Shown piece by piece: positions 1 through 6,186 of a stretch of DNA of 9,812 bases. Made by a program: the position numbers and the translations under genes. Below the pieces are notes generated by a model. The model saw only the letters and a list, made by a program, of their open reading frames with translations, ran no database searches and was not told the DNA's origin. Positions within the stretch are counted from its first letter, which is position 1. The number at the start of each line of letters is the position of its first letter. Source of the DNA: Thermococci archaeon (GTDB lineage Archaea > Methanobacteriota_B > Thermococci > Thermococcales > Thermococcaceae); the NCBI GenBank assembly GCA_003660485.1, contig QMUI01000018.1:1-9812 (forward strand). The letters are read 5' to 3'.

Positions 1-240
1 AGGTTTGGAGATGATGTAGAGAGGGCCCTCGAAAAGTCCAACCTTAAGGTTTATTACCTCCCCAGGAAGAACAGAGGCGAAGAGGAAACTGAAGATGAGA
101 TAGCGGAAGCTTTTAGGGAAGAATCTTGGGATGTAGTAGTTGATCCCGGCGGTTATGGCGTCGAGCCCTGCGTTTACATCTTCGGAAGGGATCCCCTTGA
201 GGTCGTAGGAAAGTTAAAGAAGATTGAGCAAAACTTATGA
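1..240 (+). CDS. ThiN-domain protein, C-terminal end (5' truncated by window)
   Basis: The first 79 codons in frame 1 are open to a TGA at 238-240, so this is the tail of a gene that begins upstream of the window. The C-terminus has a segment DVVVDPGGYGVEP followed by a hydrophobic strand, FGRDP and an LEVVGKLKKI helix. This is the layout of the ThiN domain end (thiamine-phosphate synthase, fused to ThiD in many archaea, or attached to an HTH domain in ThiR-type regulators). In catalytic ThiN domains I recall an Arg in the strand after the KEP-like motif (PMIR); here it reads PCVYIFG. That would fit a ligand-sensing regulator or other non-catalytic ThiN better than an enzyme, but the N-terminal part that would decide this is missing. 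The yjbQ-type gene downstream shares the thiamine theme. Family assignment is moderately sure; enzyme versus regulator is open. Confidence 0.7.
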   Translation, partial: RFGDDVERALEKSNLKVYYLPRKNRGEEETEDEIAEAFREESWDVVVDPGGYGVEPCVYIFGRDPLEVVGKLKKIEQNL

Positions 241-249
241 ACTTTTCTT

Positions 250-265
250 CACCAATTTTTTGGTG
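250..265 (+). promoter_or_regulatory. Inverted repeat overlapping the ribosome binding site of the flavin reductase gene
   Basis: CACCAA (250-255) and TTGGTG (260-265) are perfect complements separated by TTTT. The right arm contains the GGTGG ribosome binding site of the ATG at 273. In RNA this would be a 6-bp stem that hides the binding site. TTTGGTGGT is a common leader motif before start codons in this window (for example 821-825), so the complementary left arm may be chance. Confidence 0.35.
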
Positions 266-269
266 GTAG

Positions 270-791
<522 letters not shown>

Positions 792-803
792 ACTTTATAC
801 ACT
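792..803 (+). promoter_or_regulatory. TATA box / promoter of the yjbQ-type gene
   Basis: AACTTTATACAC directly abuts the stop codon of the flavin reductase gene. The TATA core (794-799) lies about 33 bases before the ATG at 830. With the usual archaeal spacing of about 25 bases, transcription would begin near 821, just before or at the GGGTGG ribosome binding site (820-825). This supports an independent transcript for the YjbQ-type gene. Confidence 0.6.
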
Positions 804-829
804 TTCCTCAATTTTATTTGGGTGGTTTT

Positions 830-1243
830 ATGAGAGTTGTTAAGAAGGAGCTCCACTTTTCAACGAAGGGCGAAATAGATCTGGTGGATATAACACGCGA
901 AGTCGAGAAGTTTGTCGAAGAGAGTGGAATAGCCAATGGACAGGTCTTAATTTTCATTCCTGGGGCCACGGGAGCTATAATTGCCATAGAGCATGAGGAA
1001 GGCCTTTTAGAGGACTTTAAGAGGTGGCTTAGGGAGGTCATACCAAAGGAAAGGCATTACCTCCACAACAGGTTCGACGACAATGCCCACTCCCACCTAA
1101 GGGCCACCCTGCTCGGCCCGAGCTTGGTCTTTCCGATAATTGATGGGGAACTAATGAGGGGAACCTGGCAGCAGATATTCTTCGTTGAGCTAGATACTAG
1201 ACCAAGGAGAAGGAGAGTTATACTTCAGGCCATCGGAGAATAG
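830..1243 (+). CDS. YjbQ / UPF0047 family protein (secondary thiamine-phosphate synthase type)
   Basis: A 137-residue protein of the widespread UPF0047 (YjbQ) family, full length. The family hallmark block is present: HNRFDDNAHSHLRATLLGPS (residues 79-98) with the conserved NAHSH histidines, then GTWQQIFFVELD (111-122) and a basic RPRRRR tail. E. coli YjbQ has been reported to have weak thiamine-phosphate synthase activity, hence the common name 'secondary thiamine-phosphate synthase enzyme'; the true in vivo role is unsettled. The frame stays open back to an ATG at 743, but the start at 830 is preferred. It has GGGTGG 5 bases upstream, a TATA box at the right distance and the exact N-terminus of the family, whereas 743 would lie within the flavin reductase gene. 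Its last 26 bases overlap the convergent metallopeptidase gene. The ThiN-domain gene nearby hints at a thiamine-related neighbourhood. Confidence 0.92.
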   Translation: MRVVKKELHFSTKGEIDLVDITREVEKFVEESGIANGQVLIFIPGATGAIIAIEHEEGLLEDFKRWLREVIPKERHYLHNRFDDNAHSHLRATLLGPSLVFPIIDGELMRGTWQQIFFVELDTRPRRRRVILQAIGE

Positions 1244-1850
1244 TCCTCCAGAGCTCGTTCGCATGGACTATAAACCACCATTTCTTCAGCTCCCTCCTCT
1301 TCTCCTTATAGTCTGGGTGGAATTTGGAGACTATGGACCAGAACTTTTTGCTGTGCCTCATTTCTATCAGATGAGCTAATTCGTGCGTCACGAGGTAGTG
1401 AAGCAAGTTATGGGGAAGGGCCGCTGAAGCGAGGTTTATTGTTATCGACTTCCTCCACGTTGCCGTCCCCCACTTGTTCCTCATCGGGATTATGTAGATC
1501 CTTTTGGGCCTTGCACCTATCCTTGGGGATACCTCGTCAACTATTTCCTTAACCTTTGTTCTGAGATGTTCCCTTATCTCCTCCCTCAGTTCCCCAGGAT
1601 CACCACCCAATTCTATGAACTCCCCAAACAAGGGGAAGCCCTTTTTACCCTGAGCTAGGGCTTCTTCAACGATCTCAAGCTTCGAGAGAATCCATTTTCT
1701 CTTTTCCATGAGAACTTTCTCCACTATCCTCTCATCCGGCGTCGTGACAAGTAGGGTTCCGTCTTCGAGAATTCTTATTGTGACGTATCTAACAGGTTTA
1801 ACTTTAACCCTGTATCTAACCGTTTTCCCATTGAGATTTATCGCCCTCAT
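1218..1850 (-). CDS. YgjP-type (M48-like/WLM) zinc metallopeptidase domain protein
   Basis: A 210-residue protein matching the YgjP-like metallopeptidase family. The N-terminal half is a small beta domain followed by a basic helix (VEKVLMEKRKWILSKL). The catalytic half contains KWGTATWRKSITINLASAALP (residues 126-146) and then the zinc site HELAH (156-160) with a probable third ligand His166 in the MRHSKKFW segment. Glu157 would be the catalytic residue. Substrates are unknown; in other prokaryotes members often sit beside restriction-modification genes. The ATG at 1850 has AGGGG upstream. It begins only 9 bases after the TOPRIM gene stops, so it can be read as the last gene of that operon. 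A TATA-like stretch (GTATAAGAG on the minus strand, about 1874-1882) inside the TOPRIM gene end could give it a promoter of its own. Its base composition (31 of 60 G+C in 1621-1680) is like the backbone, unlike the two genes upstream. It overlaps the convergent yjbQ-type gene by 26 bases. Confidence 0.88.
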   Translation of the reverse strand: MRAINLNGKTVRYRVKVKPVRYVTIRILEDGTLLVTTPDERIVEKVLMEKRKWILSKLEIVEEALAQGKKGFPLFGEFIELGGDPGELREEIREHLRTKVKEIVDEVSPRIGARPKRIYIIPMRNKWGTATWRKSITINLASAALPHNLLHYLVTHELAHLIEMRHSKKFWSIVSKFHPDYKEKRRELKKWWFIVHANELWRTILRWPEV

Positions 1851-1859
1851 TGGAACCCC

Positions 1860-2585
1860 TTATTGAATGAATTCTCTTATACTTTCAACAACGTAGTCTG
1901 GCAATTCATTGATAGAACTCCAGCTGAAAATCTCGGATATTAGCTCAAATGTTCCATAGTCGGGATCCTTGCATAAAGATTCTAGAATTTTGACTATTGC
2001 TTTTTGAGTTGGTTCTTTTCCTTTCTTTTCCTTGTAGAAGTCTATTGCTTGGCCTATTATGTGTTTAAAATTTTCGTTGCTAAGTGCTAAGTCAAGAATT
2101 AAGTCTTCTATTTCATGTTGTAGAACATTAAATCCAAGCTTTTCTTCTATCCTTGTATCTCCAAGAGGAATAACAATGACATCAAGCTCACAACCTTTAC
2201 ATCTACACTTAAATGAAAAGTTCCCTTCTTTAACAACTTCATATTTAGACTTTAGAACGTGCTCAATTGAACTTAACAATCCTTGAACGGTTTTATCGTC
2301 GAGATCAATAGCAAGCCCTATTTTTGAAACTCCTCTCTCGCACCAATTTATGATTTGACTTTCAGCCTTTATAGTTCCAATTACCGACTTTGACCCGCCT
2401 CCTAATGGGTAAAATATGAAAATTTCCTCGTTTTCATTTCTTAAAACAGTGAATTTCTTGTAATTTAGCCCCAGTTTTTCCCATAAGTAGTTATATTTAA
2501 CCCTTGCTCTTTGAAATCCCAGTTTAGTTAGTAAATTTGATAGAAATTCCATATCCCTCGTTCCTTCACAGAGCAACACTTTCAT
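1860..2585 (-). CDS. Stand-alone TOPRIM-domain protein (DUF3226/DUF4435-like), putative nuclease effector
   Basis: A 241-residue protein starting VLLCEGTRD. This is the first TOPRIM motif, with Glu7 and Asp11. The second acidic motif appears at residues 91-97 (LAIDLDD: Asp94, Asp96, Asp97). Together these are the metal-binding residues of the TOPRIM fold shared by topoisomerases, primases and OLD-family nucleases. A HEIEDLILDL segment (157-166) matches the helix that follows the TOPRIM core in DUF3226/DUF4435 proteins. An unusual CRCKGC cluster (127-132) sits between them and could bind metal. The gene starts 3 bases after the stop of the upstream ATPase gene, with GGGGATGAGG as ribosome binding site, so the two proteins are almost certainly made together. 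By analogy with PARIS AriB and the TOPRIM half of OLD/GajA proteins it may be a nuclease held or triggered by the ATPase; that is inference. The gene is AT-rich (19 of 60 G+C in 2041-2100). Confidence 0.8.
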   Translation of the reverse strand: MKVLLCEGTRDMEFLSNLLTKLGFQRARVKYNYLWEKLGLNYKKFTVLRNENEEIFIFYPLGGGSKSVIGTIKAESQIINWCERGVSKIGLAIDLDDKTVQGLLSSIEHVLKSKYEVVKEGNFSFKCRCKGCELDVIVIPLGDTRIEEKLGFNVLQHEIEDLILDLALSNENFKHIIGQAIDFYKEKKGKEPTQKAIVKILESLCKDPDYGTFELISEIFSWSSINELPDYVVESIREFIQ

Positions 2586-2588
2586 TCC

Positions 2589-3584
2589 TCATCCCCTCAA
2601 ATCGGCCTCCAATTCCCTTCTTCTGAATTCTGCTTCCTCCCTATCAAATGAGATGTACTCCAAAACGCCGTCCTTTATCGTGGGAACGAAGAATTTAATA
2701 TCGATATTGTCGCACTCCAGCAATATATCATCTATCAGCTCAAGGCTATGCGTGCTTATGAATATCTGATTGTCTTTTGCGGCCTTACAAATCCCCTTAA
2801 CTATAAGTTTGCGTGAAGAGGGATGTTGGTAGTTTTCAGGCTCCTCACACAGGATGTACCCATATTTAACGCTCATAAGGTAAGCTAGATATATATACGC
2901 TGATCTGAACCCATCTCCCATGACAAAAAAGGGTACCTTACCTTTTTTGTAAACAATTTCGGGGCCAACCCCCTCTGAAAATATCCTAATATCCTTAACA
3001 TCGGGGTATACTGTCCTCAGAACCTCTATCAATCTTTCGTGAGCCTCGTATCCTCTCTCAAATACCATATTATATGCATTAGTGGGCGTTTTCCCGTATA
3101 TCGATTGGTTATCTATGAACGCTACATCGCCAGGCGGTTTCTTGTCTTGTTGTTCGTAGATTTTCTCAAATTTACCTGAAATGTCAAAATAAAGGCGATA
3201 TTTTGTGGATGAATTATCAGCTTTAAAGGTTACCTTCAATGCAATGATATCTCTCATAAAACCATACGTCTCCACGAGAAACTGGATCTCATCCGTTGTA
3301 GGCATAGCAGGTTCAAGCGTCACGTGAGATATATCTGACGATATTACAATAGGCTCCTCTACATTTTTGAATCTGAAAAGCGAGAAAATGCTGTCAAAAC
3401 CATGCCATCCTCTACGCTTGACTATTTGGGGAATTAAATTGTGATCTAGATTTATCGCAAGTGCCTCCAGAATTGTTGATTTTCCGCTATTATTCCTTCC
3501 GATAAATATGTTGAGTTGTGCGAATCCCTCAATTTTCCCCTCGCTTATCCCTCTAAAGTTCTTAATTTCTAATTTCTTGATCAT
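2589..3584 (-). CDS. OLD/AAA_15-like ABC-type ATPase, partner of the TOPRIM protein
   Basis: A 331-residue SMC/ABC-like ATPase. The N-terminus MIKKLEIKNFRGISEG is the strand/turn of RecF/OLD-type ATPases and leads into Walker A GRNNSGKST (29-37). A divergent signature motif MGDGFRSA (222-229), Walker B YILCEEPENYQHP (243-255) and the switch histidine in STHS (277-280) follow in order, so the ATPase appears intact. There is no TOPRIM domain fused at the C-terminus as in OLD or GajA; that activity is supplied by the next gene, giving a split architecture like PARIS (AriA/AriB). The insert between Walker A and the signature (about residues 40-220) shows no motif I recognise. The start at 3584 has GGGAGAT 7 bases upstream and a TATA-like GATATAAG beyond it. 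The gene is AT-rich (18 of 60 G+C in 3181-3240), suggesting transfer. A generic RecF-like repair ATPase is the alternative. Confidence 0.88.
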   Translation of the reverse strand: MIKKLEIKNFRGISEGKIEGFAQLNIFIGRNNSGKSTILEALAINLDHNLIPQIVKRRGWHGFDSIFSLFRFKNVEEPIVISSDISHVTLEPAMPTTDEIQFLVETYGFMRDIIALKVTFKADNSSTKYRLYFDISGKFEKIYEQQDKKPPGDVAFIDNQSIYGKTPTNAYNMVFERGYEAHERLIEVLRTVYPDVKDIRIFSEGVGPEIVYKKGKVPFFVMGDGFRSAYIYLAYLMSVKYGYILCEEPENYQHPSSRKLIVKGICKAAKDNQIFISTHSLELIDDILLECDNIDIKFFVPTIKDGVLEYISFDREEAEFRRRELEADLRG

Positions 3585-3613
3585 CTTTATCTCCCGACAT
3601 TTTTGGAGTGTGG

Positions 3614-3621
3614 TCTTATAT
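3614..3621 (-). promoter_or_regulatory. TATA box for the leftward ATPase-TOPRIM operon
   Basis: On the minus strand the sequence reads GTGATATAAGACC around 3612-3624. Its TATA core lies about 34 bases upstream of the ATPase start codon, which puts transcription start near 3593 with a very short leader that holds the GGGAGAT ribosome binding site. It is back to back with the trm10 promoter, so one bound regulator could affect both directions. Confidence 0.5.
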
Positions 3622-3640
3622 CACATTTTTGCTCATAAGA

Positions 3641-3648
3641 TTTAAAAA
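3641..3648 (+). promoter_or_regulatory. TATA box of trm10 (probably leaderless transcript)
   Basis: TTTAAAAA, preceded by purine-rich ATAAGA as a possible BRE, is centred about 26 bases before the ATG at 3671. No ribosome binding site is visible between the box and that ATG. The spacing therefore predicts a transcript that starts at or within a base or two of the start codon. Confidence 0.6.
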
Positions 3649-3670
3649 CCACCTCTCAATTCGGCCAACG

Positions 3671-4780
3671 ATGAAGAGGCCGGGAGAAATTCTCAGGGAA
3701 ATCCTGAAGGAGAAAGGAGTTGAGAGCATTGGAACACTCTCACGAAAATGGCCGAGTGGTGAGGATATCTATCAAGAATTGGCCTTACTTCTTCTGGAGG
3801 GGGATGGGGCGATAGTTAAGCTTGGTGAGCCCGTTAAGGAATCCTGGGATTTAGAAGGGAGGAAGAAAGGGCCTTCTCTTTACGCTTACGTTAGGCCCTG
3901 CATGGTGGATAAGTTTGAGGTAGTGGTGAGTAGGGAAGACCTACTGCACAAGTTGCCCGACTATCCCTGGATAATTGTTGACCTCATGTTCTGGGATAAG
4001 CACATACCAAAGGAAAAGGGAAAGGTTAGCCTTCAGCTCAGGGAAACCTACGCCGTTATGAGGAGGATGTTCTGGCCGAGGAGGTTGGCAATAACTTGGG
4101 TCAACGAGGAGTTCAAGAGGATGAGCAAGCTACCACTTAACAAGATTGGGGCCTTTGAAGGATCCACCGCGGATTTCCTCAAATTGAGGGGAATAGAGAG
4201 GGTAGTTCTTCTAGATCCAAACGCCCAGGAAGTTCTATCCCAGGATGATCTAAAAGAGAAGGCGTTCATAATCGGTGGCATAGTGGATATGAAGGGTGAC
4301 AAGAAGGGAACTACCGCCAAGATCGGAGAGGAGCTGGAGTCTAAAGGCATTGAAGTGCTTAGGAGGAAGATAGTCTTAAGGGGAGACATCGTAGGAGTCC
4401 CGGACAGGATAAACCACATAGCAGAAATTTTACTTAGAATGCTATATGGAGAGAATATGGAAAAGGCAATCTTAGCCGTTCAAGCCCCAACACACGCAAG
4501 GTGGAGGCTTAGGAAGGAGATCCCAAAGAGGAAGATCCGCTATCTAATAGACGGGAAATTGTACCTTGTCGTCGAGAAAGAGCTTTATGACGAGTTAAAG
4601 CAGTGGCTCAACATAAGGTGGGAGGACTTCGTCAAGGTTCTTAGGGAAACCGGCATGGTGGCCCTAGAGAGGAGGAGGATTCACCACTTAAACAAGATCT
4701 CGGTTTACAGGCTCGATAGGAGTGGGAGTAAAAGGGTTATTCTACTTAAGAGGGCCGCTCTGCTGTGCTACAATTGTTAA
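3671..4780 (+). CDS. trm10: Archaeal Trm10: tRNA (adenine/guanine-9-N1)-methyltransferase
   Basis: A 369-residue SPOUT-class enzyme that uses S-adenosylmethionine to methylate N1 of the purine at tRNA position 9. The core contains IIVDLMFWDK (101-110, Asp104), then AFIIGGIVDMKGDKKG (198-213, Asp206) and IVGVPDRINHI (240-250, Asp245). These three aspartates fall at the same numbers as I recall for the catalytic-site residues of T. kodakarensis TK0422, which modifies both A9 and G9. The N-terminal third is probably the tRNA-binding domain seen in that family. The frame is open back to an ATG at 3608, but that start would lie upstream of the TATA box and add residues unlike the family. The ATG at 3671 fits a leaderless mRNA. 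The C-terminus ends in an odd LLCYNC, whose conservation I cannot judge. It is a housekeeping gene divergent from the putative defence operon. Confidence 0.9.
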   Translation: MKRPGEILREILKEKGVESIGTLSRKWPSGEDIYQELALLLLEGDGAIVKLGEPVKESWDLEGRKKGPSLYAYVRPCMVDKFEVVVSREDLLHKLPDYPWIIVDLMFWDKHIPKEKGKVSLQLRETYAVMRRMFWPRRLAITWVNEEFKRMSKLPLNKIGAFEGSTADFLKLRGIERVVLLDPNAQEVLSQDDLKEKAFIIGGIVDMKGDKKGTTAKIGEELESKGIEVLRRKIVLRGDIVGVPDRINHIAEILLRMLYGENMEKAILAVQAPTHARWRLRKEIPKRKIRYLIDGKLYLVVEKELYDELKQWLNIRWEDFVKVLRETGMVALERRRIHHLNKISVYRLDRSGSKRVILLKRAALLCYNC

Positions 4781-4781
4781 G

Positions 4782-4819
4782 TATAGTGGATAATCATCAC
4801 GCTGTTATTATTCACTATA
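4782..4819. repeat. Imperfect inverted repeat, 13-base arms
   Basis: TATAGTGGATAAT (4782-4794) and ATTATTCACTATA (4807-4819) are complementary at 12 of 13 positions, with a 12-base spacer. The single mismatch would be a G-U pair in RNA (4789 with 4812). It begins immediately after the trm10 stop codon and ends just before the TATA box of the next gene. There is no T-run behind it, so a simple terminator is less likely than an operator or an RNA structure at the trm10 3' end. Confidence 0.7.
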
Positions 4820-4837
4820 GTGACAAACTTTATATAT
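4812..4837 (+). promoter_or_regulatory. Perfect 12-bp palindrome next to the TATA box of the DUF4143 ATPase gene
   Basis: TCACTATAGTGA (4812-4823) is a perfect palindrome lying 5 bases upstream of a strong TATA box TTTATATAT (4829-4837). It reuses the CACTAT/ATAGTG half-site that also forms the 4782-4819 inverted repeat, so three half-sites lie within 41 bases. The TATA centre is about 26 bases before the ATG at 4859, predicting a leaderless transcript. The palindrome covers the BRE-proximal region, a usual place for archaeal activators or repressors to bind. Confidence 0.6.
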
Positions 4838-4858
4838 CTCCCGCTCCAAGGTTAGACT

Positions 4859-6118
4859 ATGGCCATGAACGTTGAAGCCTTGAAAAGGATATTGGTGGAT
4901 CAGAGGGAAATAATGAAGGAAAAGCTAAAACAGGGTAAGATCATTGAAAGGGAACTTAAAATTGCCCCAAAATTTCCCCATGCTTATATAATTACGGGTG
5001 TCAGGAGGGCGGGAAAGTCCACACTTGCGTTTATTTCATCTCAAAATCCCCTGTACGTGAACTTTGAAGATCCAAACCTCTTGGGTTTTGATATTAAAGA
5101 TTACATGAAGCTTATCCAGGCTGGATATGAGGTGTTTGGTTATTTTGATACAATAGTGTTTGACGAAGTTCAGGAAGTCGAGGGATGGGAAAAGATGGTG
5201 TCCTTTCTCATGGAGAAGTACAAAGTAATAGTCACTGGAAGCAATGCAAGGCTACTTTCCCATGAGTTTTCTACTTACCTAACCGGGAGGTACCTCAAAT
5301 TCACCCTCTTTCCATTCTCTTTCAGGGAGTTTTTAACGTACAAGGGGGCCTCTTTAAACGTGTATAGCACTAGGGACATCGCGAGTGTGAAAAAACTTCT
5401 GAACGAGTACATTAAGATTGGAGGATTTCCAGAGGCGTTGAAACTTGGCAGAGAGTTTCTTATCAACCTGTATGATGACATAATAACTAGGGATGTCGCA
5501 GTTAGGTACAACGTGAGGAATTTCAGGGAGCTTAAGGAGTTAGCGTTTTACGTGCTTTCGAACTTTTCAGCCAGGATAACGTACAACAAACTGAAGAACT
5601 TATTCAAAATTGGTAACCTGCAGACCGTAAAAAACTACATTGAGTATCTAACGAGTGCATATTTGATATTTGAGGTTCCAAAATTCTCCTTTAAACTTAA
5701 AGATCAGCTAACGGGAGAGAGGAAAGTGTATACAGTTGACGTTGGGTTAATAAATGCTATAGTCCCTAGGATCTCCGAAAATATTGGAAGGATAATGGAG
5801 AATTTAGTCTTCTTAGAGCTGATGAGGAGGAAGCACTACAGGGAAAAGGACATCGAGATCTACTACTATAAAGACACGAGAGGTCGGGAAGTTGACTTCC
5901 TAATTGTTAGCGGGAGAGAGAAAGAGGCAATTCAGGTAACTTATGCCTCCGACGTAGATGAGATACCCAAGAGGGAAATTAACAATCTAATTGCCCTCTC
6001 AAAAGAGTTTGGGCTAAGGGAGGGAATTATCATCACGTGGGATCTTGAAGATGAAATGGTGGTGGAAAATGTTAAGTTGAAGTTCATACCAATCTGGAAG
6101 TTCCTTATAAAAGGTTAA
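4859..6118 (+). CDS. Archaeal AAA ATPase with C-terminal DUF4143 domain
   Basis: A 419-residue ATP-binding protein of the AAA_14 + DUF4143 group, usual full length. Walker A is GVRRAGKST (47-55), Walker B TIVFDEVQEVEGWE (98-111), sensor VTGSNARLLS (125-134), and the TGRYLKFTLFPFSFREFL stretch (142-159) holds the expected arginine. After a winged-helix-like middle (about 220-290), the C-terminal DUF4143 part has the PD-(D/E)xK-fold landmarks MENLVFLEL (Glu314), GREVDFLIV (Asp346) and AIQVTYA (357-363). The usual ExK is replaced by QxT, so nuclease activity is doubtful. Functions in this very common archaeal family are essentially unknown; roles in defence or mobile-element biology have been suggested only from context. 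The start is either ATG 4859 or ATG 4865; the TATA box favours 4859. The base composition is close to that of its neighbours. Confidence 0.88.
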   Translation: MAMNVEALKRILVDQREIMKEKLKQGKIIERELKIAPKFPHAYIITGVRRAGKSTLAFISSQNPLYVNFEDPNLLGFDIKDYMKLIQAGYEVFGYFDTIVFDEVQEVEGWEKMVSFLMEKYKVIVTGSNARLLSHEFSTYLTGRYLKFTLFPFSFREFLTYKGASLNVYSTRDIASVKKLLNEYIKIGGFPEALKLGREFLINLYDDIITRDVAVRYNVRNFRELKELAFYVLSNFSARITYNKLKNLFKIGNLQTVKNYIEYLTSAYLIFEVPKFSFKLKDQLTGERKVYTVDVGLINAIVPRISENIGRIMENLVFLELMRRKHYREKDIEIYYYKDTRGREVDFLIVSGREKEAIQVTYASDVDEIPKREINNLIALSKEFGLREGIIITWDLEDEMVVENVKLKFIPIWKFLIKG

Positions 6119-6126
6119 ACCAGGAA

Positions 6127-6141
6127 CTTTTCCTTCCCTTT
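6127..6141 (+). terminator. Pyrimidine-rich tract after the DUF4143 ATPase gene, possible terminator
   Basis: CTTTTCCTTCCCTTT on the coding strand begins 9 bases after the stop codon. Archaeal RNA polymerase terminates at T-rich tracts without needing a hairpin, and this is the only such tract in the gap. The run is interrupted by cytosines, so support is modest. Confidence 0.3.
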
Positions 6142-6186
6142 AAGTTAGGTGAAGTGATACCAACTCTGATGGCCTCGGATAGACTT

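Noticed and set aside
3608..3670. Longer trm10 start at 3608
   Set aside because: It would span the TATA box and add 21 residues unlike the family; the start at 3671 matches the expected numbering of the conserved aspartates.
4048..4419. Minus-strand open frame of 123 codons within trm10
   Set aside because: It is a serine/leucine-rich antisense shadow of a conserved gene, with no motif and no promoter of its own.
4782..4819. Inverted repeat as an intrinsic terminator or a miniature transposable element
   Set aside because: No T-run follows it, no target-site duplication is seen around it, and its right arm is shared with the promoter palindrome, which fits an operator better.
6150..6182. 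Possible C/D box small RNA (GTGATA, CTGA and TGATGG in the gap after the DUF4143 ATPase gene)
   Set aside because: The C box does not match RUGAUGA, CTGA and TGATGG overlap each other, and no final D box follows at the right distance.
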